Source: Thermomonas aquatica (lineage in GTDB: Bacteria; Pseudomonadota; Gammaproteobacteria; Xanthomonadales; Xanthomonadaceae). From it: a stretch of 64,000 nucleotides of DNA. A program made the translations under genes and the position numbers. The notes beneath the pieces are model-generated. The model saw only the letters and a list, made by a program, of their open reading frames with translations, made no database searches and was not told the origin of the DNA. Shown here one piece after another: positions 54,668 to 60,403 of this stretch; within the stretch, counting starts at the first letter, position 1, and every line of letters begins with the position of its first letter. The stretch covers positions 310,001 to 374,000 of the forward strand of contig NZ_CP040871.1 in the NCBI RefSeq assembly GCF_006337105.1, in the 5' to 3' direction.

Positions 54668-55245
54668 CGGACGCCGACGGCTACCTGAGCCGCGACCGCG
54701 AACACCTGGCGAAGCTGCAACGGCAACGCCGGGCGCGCATGGTGCGGATCGATTACATGCCGACGGATGACGCGCTGGCGGCGATTGAGGCCAAGCGGGC
54801 GACGCTGCGACCGGGAAGCGTGGCGGCGACCAATAGCGCCGTGTTGGATGCCATCGTGACGGAATGGGCGACGCTGACCGGAATAAACTGCGATGAATTA
54901 GAAAGGCCCATGACTCCGGCGAACGGGCCGGAATTAACGGACGCTATCGCGCAGGCGCGTATGACTTCGGAGCCGTTGCCGGATTGGCTGTTGCAACGTA
55001 TGGCGAAGGTAAAGCCAACGCCAGCCAAGCGCATTCCCTGCGGGGCTACGCGACACCGCGACGGCCAGCCCTGCCAAGCCCTGAGCGAACCGGGCAAACG
55101 CCGCTGCCGCTTCCACGGCGGACGTAGCACCGGCCCGCGCACGGATGAAGGCAAGGCCCGCGCGCTGGCGAACCTGATGCGAGGCGGAGTGCGGCCCGGG
55201 CTAGCGATCTTTGAAGGCAGACCGCATGATGAGGCTGTCGAATAG
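54664..55245 (+). CDS. Protein with RHH-like N-terminus and HGG zinc-type C-terminus (193 aa)
   Basis: The N-terminal part (about 20-70, VRIDYMPTDDALAAIEAKR and ATNSAVLDAIVTEWA) has the strand-helix-helix look of a ribbon-helix-helix DNA-binding fold. The C-terminal part has PCGATRHRDGQPCQALSEPG, then RRCRFHGGRSTGPRT. This Cys/His pattern with the HGGxSTGPRT signature is found in many phage and island proteins and probably binds zinc. The ATG at 54664 overlaps the previous stop. A role in regulation or packaging is possible; nothing decides it. Confidence 0.75.
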   Translation: MTDADGYLSRDREHLAKLQRQRRARMVRIDYMPTDDALAAIEAKRATLRPGSVAATNSAVLDAIVTEWATLTGINCDELERPMTPANGPELTDAIAQARMTSEPLPDWLLQRMAKVKPTPAKRIPCGATRHRDGQPCQALSEPGKRRCRFHGGRSTGPRTDEGKARALANLMRGGVRPGLAIFEGRPHDEAVE

Positions 55246-55258
55246 TGAAGGGGGATTT

Positions 55259-55720
55259 ATGCGATTGGATTGCCTAGCTCTCGCCGCTCTACTCCTACTC
55301 GTAGCCACTGATTGCTTCCCGCAAGCACGCGAAGTCAAAGGTACGGTTTATAGCTACATCGACCCTGACGGAATGAGGCGCTACTCAAACAAGCCGCCCA
55401 CGGGTGGCCAAGAAATGCGAACGATCAAGTACACGTACTACGAAGGCCAGAAAGCCTCCCCGCCTTACATCTTTCGTTGTCGCGTTGGTAAGGAGGATCG
55501 GTATTTTTCCGAACCGTTTGTTGGCTGCGTTGTTGTTGGCAGTGTTGCGCCACCGAAGCGCACATTCGGCGGCTTCGACTGCAAAGGCGATTGTTCGGGG
55601 CACCAGACCGGCTATGACTGGGCTACGCAGCGCCGAATAACTGACCCCGGCCAATGCGGCGGCAAGAGTCAATCATTCGTAGAAGGTTGCACCGTACGCG
55701 CAATGGGCATTGTCCCCTGA
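55259..55720 (+). CDS. Secreted DUF4124-like protein with GHxxGYxWA C-terminal motif (153 aa)
   Basis: The ATG has GAAGGGGG upstream and leads into a signal peptide (LALAALLLLVATDCFPQA). A DUF4124-like strand (YSYIDPDGMRRYSNKPP) follows. The cysteine-rich end has CKGDCSGHQTGYDWA and CGGKSQSFVEGC, a motif I associate with the tail of several bacterial exported proteins. It is AT-richer than the chromosome. As a secreted protein it may be cargo that changes the host surface. Confidence 0.75.
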   Translation: MRLDCLALAALLLLVATDCFPQAREVKGTVYSYIDPDGMRRYSNKPPTGGQEMRTIKYTYYEGQKASPPYIFRCRVGKEDRYFSEPFVGCVVVGSVAPPKRTFGGFDCKGDCSGHQTGYDWATQRRITDPGQCGGKSQSFVEGCTVRAMGIVP

Positions 55721-55863
55721 CTCGTTCAGCAATCCGCCGTTAGAAAAACAATCAAAACGGTGAACCTGAAAACAGGGCGGAACAGGAAGGCGTGACCTGC
55801 TGCTAACAGTGGTGGAACAGTGGGCTTTCATTCCCTGAGACTGGCAAGGCATAGCCTGTCGCC

Positions 55864-56058
55864 ATGCTCTATCCGTCCCAGTCTGCCGCTGCTGCTGCCC
55901 GCGCATCCGCACTGCGGAAAGAGTCGCGGGAACTGTCCAGACAACCGGCTATCGACGCAGCTACCCGCCGTGCCCGCAATGACCGCGCGGCATTCCTGCT
56001 GAGGCAGGCGGCCTATTGGGACAAGGAAGCATCTCGACTCGCGGATGAGGGCCGTTAG
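55864..56058 (+). CDS. Small protein SpA, paralogue 1 (64 aa)
   Basis: A 64-residue protein with an Ala-rich N-terminal helix (SAAAAARASALRK) and a C-terminal helix (LLRQAAYWDKEASRLAD). About 40 of 64 residues match a second protein of identical length at 56491; the two ends are conserved and the middle differs. The 21 nt before the ATG are also nearly identical in both (19 of 21). No signal peptide or known family; the name SpA is only a label here. Confidence 0.7.
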   Translation: MLYPSQSAAAAARASALRKESRELSRQPAIDAATRRARNDRAAFLLRQAAYWDKEASRLADEGR

Positions 56059-56490
56059 GCGAGACCTGGCAGAGCCGCTATCCCTGCGGCTCCCGTGCGC
56101 GTGGATGACCTTGCGGCGTCGCACGTTGCCAGTGGTGGCAGTCTGCCGATGCTGTGAGGGTGAAACAGTCGGAGAAGTCCGCGCGCTGGGGTAGGAAAAG
56201 ACCTACCGGCTGCCTACCCGTTCCATATATGGGGATGCCGCGCAAAGGGGCTGGGGTAGCCGTGGCCGGGGGCGGGGGCGGGTCGAAAGTCTGGCCGTTG
56301 CCACGGACACCCCGCCTACCGCGCTGTTTTCGCGTATCGCCAAAACCCGGAACGCAAGGCATCGGACATAGGGGGCTGTTCCGAAGTCGGGGCGATCCTG
56401 CGGCCAGCCGCGCCGAACACTTCGCCTGTCATAAATCCACTGTTTTTTCCGTTTCGCATCCTGCGCGACGGCAAGGCGTAGCCTGTCACC
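56059..56490. other. Region between the two 64-aa genes, no confident gene
   Basis: 432 nt with no convincing CDS. It holds a GGGGTAGG/CCTACC inverted repeat (56188-56207) with a further CCTACCC at 56213, another GGGGTAGC (56253) and a G-rich run at about 56261-56281. A 142-codon frame from 56154 has proline/arginine composition expected of a chance frame. It could contain element control sites or a replication origin. Confidence 0.5.
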
Positions 56491-56685
56491 ATGCTCTACC
56501 TGTCCAAGTCTGCCGCTGCTGCTGCGCGTGCATCGGCACTACGCAAACAAGCCGCGCACCTGCCCGTGCCGCTTTCCTATGACCGCGCAGGCCATCGGGA
56601 ACGCGATGAGCAAATCGCATTCATGCTGAGGCAGGCGGCCTACTGGGACAGGGAAGCATCGCGCCTTGCCGATGCGGGGCTGTAG
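56491..56685 (+). CDS. Small protein SpA, paralogue 2 (64 aa)
   Basis: The second copy of the 64-residue pair (MLYLSKSAAAAARASALRK...). The C-terminal helix FMLRQAAYWDREASRLAD differs from the first copy by conservative changes. Many codon differences in the conserved part are synonymous, which suggests selection on the protein. It is the last gene before the right end of the element. Confidence 0.7.
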   Translation: MLYLSKSAAAAARASALRKQAAHLPVPLSYDRAGHRERDEQIAFMLRQAAYWDREASRLADAGL

Positions 56686-56715
56686 GCCCGTCGGCAGGGG
56701 TAGCAAGCATCACGC

Positions 56716-56736
56716 GGGGGTACTTTTGGGGGTATT
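56716..56736. repeat. Right-end pair of GGGGGTA repeats (candidate arm sites)
   Basis: GGGGGTACT (56716) and GGGGGTATT (56728) are spaced 12 bp, as in the pairs upstream of the integrase. They lie about 55 nt inside the right attachment repeat. Confidence 0.6.
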
Positions 56737-56788
56737 CCGGAAAACCGCTATCCCCTACCCCGCATAGAAAAAGGCTCGCACGGCAATA

Positions 56789-56811
56789 GTTCGGTTCCTC
56801 TCACCGTACCA
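56789..56811 (+). repeat. Right attachment repeat
   Basis: An imperfect copy of the tRNA-Leu 3' end, with GTTCG, TCCTCTCACC and GTACCA in order. Two substitutions and one deleted G separate it from the tRNA copy, so excision could be impaired or the core could be the shared TCCTCTCACC. Confidence 0.65.
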
Positions 56812-56819
56812 GCAGGATG

Positions 56820-56844
56820 AAAAGCCACGCGATGCGTGGCTTTT
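56820..56844 (+). terminator. Strong terminator beyond the right end (ancestral tRNA-Leu terminator)
   Basis: An 11-bp perfect stem (AAAAGCCACGC / GCGTGGCTTTT, loop GAT) followed by TTCG. It lies 9 nt past the right attachment repeat, the position expected for the tRNA-Leu terminator before the element inserted. Confidence 0.75.
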
Positions 56845-57060
56845 TCGTTTGCGCGATTCACGGATCGCACAAAAGGGAAGACCCGATCTCGCGGGCCGCT
56901 ATGTGCCTGGAGGGGATCGGGCCTTCTTGGGCCGGAGCGATTTTTCGTGGTCTGGATGATCACACGAAGTTTTTCTCCGACGACTGCACGCTACGCCTGC
57001 CCTCGTTAGGAAAAAGCTAAGCGGATCGCATTCATCCGACCGTTCGTCGGAACCGCCGGC
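56845..57060. other. Intergenic region, no gene seen
   Basis: It contains a 7-bp inverted repeat (CCCGATC near 56881 with GATCGGG near 56916) and a 6-bp hairpin (57035-57051, TCCGAC/GTCGGA) just past the stop of the minus-strand gene. The second may terminate the pha operon, though no T-tract follows. Confidence 0.4.
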
Positions 57061-57516
57061 TCAGGGTTTCGGCCACGGCCACCAGCCCTGCCCGGACAGC
57101 GCGTAACGATCCGCCGCGCGTTCGAAACGGTTGCGAACGCCCACGCCGCCGAACAGGAAATACAACGGCAGGAACAGCGGCCCCAGCACCATGTACTGGA
57201 ACACGTGCGCACGCTCGTGGTCGCCGATCTGGATGCGCGGCTCCTCGCGATGGCCGGCGCGATGCGCATAGGTCACGCACGGCGAATCGAGCGTATCGCC
57301 GGTGTGCAGGATCACGTTGCCCAGGGTCAGCGCCCCGCCCGGCCCCCACGGCACCTTGTGGAAGACGACGGCGAAATCGCGCGCGCTCAGGTGCGCATGC
57401 GCCCCGGCAGCCATGCTGACCGCGCCGGCGAGCAGTCCGAGCGCGGTGTACGGCAGCGTCCATACGACGCCTATCGCCTGCAGCGTGCGCAACAGCCAGC
57501 GCGGCATCGGCTGCAT
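57061..57516 (-). CDS. Membrane protein with HExxH motif, third gene of pha operon
   Basis: The 151-residue protein has an N-terminal hydrophobic segment (about 12-38) and another near residues 108-124. Its HERAH (His100-His104) is an HExxH metalloprotease-like motif followed by FERAADRYAL (Glu132, Asp136), where a third zinc ligand would be expected. A single base separates its ATG from the phaC stop, so it is cotranscribed with the PHA synthase. Function unknown; a zinc peptidase role is inferred from the motif only. Confidence 0.75.
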   Translation of the reverse strand: MQPMPRWLLRTLQAIGVVWTLPYTALGLLAGAVSMAAGAHAHLSARDFAVVFHKVPWGPGGALTLGNVILHTGDTLDSPCVTYAHRAGHREEPRIQIGDHERAHVFQYMVLGPLFLPLYFLFGGVGVRNRFERAADRYALSGQGWWPWPKP

Positions 57517-57517
57517 C

Positions 57518-58594
57518 TCAGCGCGAGCGCTTGGCCAGCCAGTCGTGGATGGTCTGCGGCACTTCCTTCTGCGCGCGCCCGGACACGTAGATGCCGATGT
57601 GGCCGCCCTTGAACGACAGCTCGGTGTAATCGTCCGTTCCAGCCAGATCCTTCAGCACGCGCGAGGCGTCCGGCGGCACCAGGTGGTCCTGCTCGGCGTA
57701 GATGTTCAGCACCGGCATCTCGACCATGCCCAGGTGGACGTCCTCGTCGCCGACGCGCACCCCGCCTTTGACGAAGCCGTTGCGCTGGAAGAACTGGGTG
57801 TTGAATTCGCGGAAGGCCTCGCCGGCCTGGTCGGGCGAATCGAAGATCCACTTCTCCATGCGCAGGAAATCCTCCATCGCCTTGCGGTCGTCGAGGATAT
57901 CGACCATGCCCACGTACTTCTGCGCGAACAGCCGCCACGGCTTCAGCATCAAGTACGTCAGGTTCATCATGTCCGCCGGGATGTTGCCCAGCGTGTCGAC
58001 CAGCAGGTCGACGTCGATCTCGCGGTTCCAGTTCGACAGCATGTTGTCGGCGGTATGGAAATCCACCGGCGTGACCATGGTGATCAGGTTGCGCACCTTG
58101 CCCGGGTTCAGCGCCGAATAGCACAACGAGAACACGCCGCCCTGGCAGATCCCGAGCAGGTTCACCGACGGCACGCCGTGCGCCTTGCGCAGGTGGTCGA
58201 TGGCGCCGCCGATGAAGCGCTGGATGTAGTCCTCCAGGGTCAGGAACTTGTCGCTGCGGTCCGGATAGCCCCAGTCGATGATGTAGACGTCCTGCCCGCG
58301 CTCCAGCAGCCCCTTCACCAGCGAACGGTCGGATTGCAGGTCGACCATGTACGGACGATTGACCAGCGCGTAGGCGATCAGCAGCGGCACATGCGCGGTC
58401 GGCGCCCGCTCGCCACGGTAGCGGTACAGCACGGTCTTGCCGTCGCGCCAGACTTCCTCGCGCGCGGTCACGCCGAAATGCACCTCGTCCATCCCGCGCA
58501 GGGTGCCGATGCCGGCTTCCAGCTTGCGCTGGAACTTCGCGGCCTCCTCGGCCAATGCATCGGCGGTGATGTTGAGCGGCCCGAATGCGTCCAT
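57518..58594 (-). CDS. phaC: Class III poly(3-hydroxyalkanoate) synthase subunit PhaC
   Basis: The 358-residue alpha/beta-hydrolase polymerises 3-hydroxybutyryl-CoA. The catalytic triad is Cys150 in the lipase-box-like GICQGG, Asp303 (AEQDHLVPP) and His332 (KGGHIGIYVSG). Length and the adjacent phaE define class III (Allochromatium type). It is cotranscribed with phaE (one base between them). Confidence 0.96.
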   Translation of the reverse strand: MDAFGPLNITADALAEEAAKFQRKLEAGIGTLRGMDEVHFGVTAREEVWRDGKTVLYRYRGERAPTAHVPLLIAYALVNRPYMVDLQSDRSLVKGLLERGQDVYIIDWGYPDRSDKFLTLEDYIQRFIGGAIDHLRKAHGVPSVNLLGICQGGVFSLCYSALNPGKVRNLITMVTPVDFHTADNMLSNWNREIDVDLLVDTLGNIPADMMNLTYLMLKPWRLFAQKYVGMVDILDDRKAMEDFLRMEKWIFDSPDQAGEAFREFNTQFFQRNGFVKGGVRVGDEDVHLGMVEMPVLNIYAEQDHLVPPDASRVLKDLAGTDDYTELSFKGGHIGIYVSGRAQKEVPQTIHDWLAKRSR

Positions 58595-58595
58595 G

Positions 58596-59666
58596 TCAGC
58601 GTTTCCTCGCGGCGGGCTTGGCCGGTTTGCGTGTGGCGGCCTGCTTCACCGCCTTGCCGGCGGTTTTCTTCGCGGCAGGCTTGGCAGCCTGCTTCATGGC
58701 CTGCTTCGTCGGTTTCTTCACCGCCTTCTTTGCAGGCTTCGGTTTCGATGCGGGTTTCGATGCGGCTCTCGTCGCAGGCGTGGCAACGGCTTCGCCATCG
58801 CCCGCCCTGCGCTGCATGCGGCGCAGCTGGCGCTCCAGCTCGGCGATCTTGCGGTGCGCGCTGTCGAGTTCGGTGCGGCTGGGCATGCCCAGCAGGTTCG
58901 CGGTCTGTTCGGCGATGGCCTGCGTACCGGCGCGCAACTGCATCTGCGCGTTGACCAGCTCGCCATAGGCCTTGCGGTATTCGGGCGACAGCGCGACCTG
59001 CGCATACGCTTCTTCGGCCGCATCCACCCACAGGTCGAACAGGGCGCGCACGCTGCCCAGCTGGCGGCCGGGCTCCTCGCGCTCGGCCAGCTTGGATTCG
59101 AAGCGCGCATACGCATCCTGCGAGGTCTTCGCCATCAGCGCGTTGTAGGCGGCCAGCGCGTCCTGCCAGCGCAGTTGCGCCTGGGCCAGCGCCTGCAGCC
59201 GCTCCTGGTGCTCGCGGGCGAAACCGAAGGCCGGCATGCCCAGCGTGCTCGCGGCTTCGTTGCGCAGGTTCTGCAGCCACGGTGCGGCGGCTTCGCTCCA
59301 TTGCTCCAGCCCTTCCAGGCCTGGGCCGCGCATGCCATGGAACAGGCCCTGGAACGGATTGCCGCCGAGCATCTGCTGCCATGCACGGCTCACGTCCTGC
59401 GCACTATGGTCGCGGCCGCTGAACTGCGCGGCGAGCTGCTGCATCTGCCCGAACCAGTCGTCGTTCTGGCGATTGAAATGGCCGAGCACGTTGTCGAAGC
59501 CGCCTTGTCCGCCACTTGCCGCCTTCGTCCATGCGCCCAGCGCATCGCGGAGGCCCTGCAGGCCGGCATCCATGCCCGATTGCGGCGCGGCGCCGCGCAG
59601 CGCATCGCCCCATGCACCCCAGTACTGGCGCGCCAGCGCCTCGAAATCGCCCGAACCCTGTGCCAT
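58596..59666 (-). CDS. phaE: Class III PHA synthase subunit PhaE
   Basis: The 356-residue PhaE partner is predicted helical. Family marks include YWGAWGDAL near the N-terminus, the LWVDAAEEAYAQVALSPEYRKAYGELVNAQMQLR block (about 195-230) and NLLGMPSRTELDSAHRKIAELERQLR. It ends in an exceptional Lys/Ala/Pro-rich tail of about 55 residues, resembling histone H1 or PhaF-type DNA-binding tails. That tail may tie granules to the nucleoid. First gene of the pha operon. Confidence 0.93.
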   Translation of the reverse strand: MAQGSGDFEALARQYWGAWGDALRGAAPQSGMDAGLQGLRDALGAWTKAASGGQGGFDNVLGHFNRQNDDWFGQMQQLAAQFSGRDHSAQDVSRAWQQMLGGNPFQGLFHGMRGPGLEGLEQWSEAAAPWLQNLRNEAASTLGMPAFGFAREHQERLQALAQAQLRWQDALAAYNALMAKTSQDAYARFESKLAEREEPGRQLGSVRALFDLWVDAAEEAYAQVALSPEYRKAYGELVNAQMQLRAGTQAIAEQTANLLGMPSRTELDSAHRKIAELERQLRRMQRRAGDGEAVATPATRAASKPASKPKPAKKAVKKPTKQAMKQAAKPAAKKTAGKAVKQAATRKPAKPAARKR

Positions 59667-59727
59667 GTGTCCTCCGCTGTTGCGCGAATGCTAGCAATGC
59701 GGGTGTTGCGCCGCCATTGCAAGGCGC

Positions 59728-60360
59728 TCAGGGCTTGGGGATGCGCAGGGTCTTGCTGATCATCAGCGAGCCGGACAATGCGAACACCAGCACCAGCGGA
59801 TGCAGTTGCCACGGGCCGAACTGCACCACGCCGAACGGCAACATCGCGCCGATGCGGTCGCTCCACGCCAGCCACGCGAGCAAGCCGACGATGGCGACGC
59901 TGGTCGGGATCGGCGTGCCCTCGAAATACTTCACCTTATCGCCACCATCGGCCAGGGTCTCGGCGGTGACGTTGTAGCGCGCCAGGCGGCTGACGCCGCA
60001 ACACACGAAGTAACTCAGGATCGCCCAGTCCCAGCCACCCTGCAGGCCGCAGGCATAGCCAAGCGCGGCCGGCGCCACCCCGAAGCTGATCACGTCGGCC
60101 AGCGAATCCAGTTCGCGGCCCAGGGTGGAGGACACCTTGCGCCAGCGGGCGATGCGGCCGTCCAGTGCATCGAACACGAACGCCAGCGGGATCAGCGCCA
60201 TCCCGACCAGCAGGTCGCGCACCTTGCCTTCCTGCAGGAAGCGCATCGCCGCGAAGATCGCGCCGGTGCCGCAGAACGCGTTGGCGAGGGTGAACCAGTC
60301 GGCGAGATGGAAATCCCGCAGCATCGAGAAATGGCGCTGCTTCAGATGAGGAGGTTTCAT
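59728..60360 (-). CDS. pssA: CDP-diacylglycerol-serine O-phosphatidyltransferase
   Basis: The 210-residue membrane protein has the CDP-alcohol phosphatidyltransferase motif: D-x2-DG-x2-AR-x8-G-x3-D-x3-D (DALDGRIARWRKVSSTLGRELDSLAD). It also has several helices and a short C-terminus as in class II PssA. It should make phosphatidylserine, the precursor of phosphatidylethanolamine. The ATG at 60360 has AGGAGG-like sequence upstream. It sits between the two PHB gene groups without an obvious link. Confidence 0.9.
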   Translation of the reverse strand: MKPPHLKQRHFSMLRDFHLADWFTLANAFCGTGAIFAAMRFLQEGKVRDLLVGMALIPLAFVFDALDGRIARWRKVSSTLGRELDSLADVISFGVAPAALGYACGLQGGWDWAILSYFVCCGVSRLARYNVTAETLADGGDKVKYFEGTPIPTSVAIVGLLAWLAWSDRIGAMLPFGVVQFGPWQLHPLVLVFALSGSLMISKTLRIPKP

Positions 60361-60377
60361 CCCGACAGCCTGCCAAA

Positions 60378-60394
60378 GCCGGCGTGACGCCGGC
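60378..60394 (-). terminator. Hairpin after the oligomer hydrolase gene
   Basis: A perfect 7-bp stem (GCCGGCG / CGCCGGC, loop TGA) followed on the minus strand by TTTGG, 9 nt past the stop. Confidence 0.5.
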
Positions 60395-60403
60395 AAGTAC
60401 GCC

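Larger units (their letters stand above)
50216..56811. mobile_element. Compact tRNA-Leu-integrated element, phage-satellite-like
   Basis: An insert of about 6.6 kb runs from the tRNA-Leu 3' end to an imperfect copy of that end. Gene order: tyrosine integrase, unknown 209-residue protein, AlpA-type regulator, two small genes, RepB/PriCT-type primase, a small gene, RHH/HGG-type protein, secreted protein, and two paralogous 64-residue proteins. No capsid, tail, lysis, relaxase or recognisable terminase genes are present. The int-alpA-primase core is that of P4/PICI-type satellites, but the helper and packaging route cannot be told. Local base composition is lower in GC, most clearly at 51758-52387 and 55259-55720. 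Confidence 0.85.

Noticed and set aside
56154..56582. A 142-codon frame between the two 64-aa genes
   Set aside because: Pro/Arg/Gly-rich composition, runs into the second 64-aa gene in another frame, no ribosome site.
55864..56685. Toxin-antitoxin pair
   Set aside because: The two genes are paralogues of each other, 432 nt apart, and neither resembles a toxin or antitoxin family.
50216..56811. Integrative conjugative or mobilisable element, or complete prophage
   Set aside because: No relaxase, type IV secretion, capsid, tail or lysis genes were recognised.
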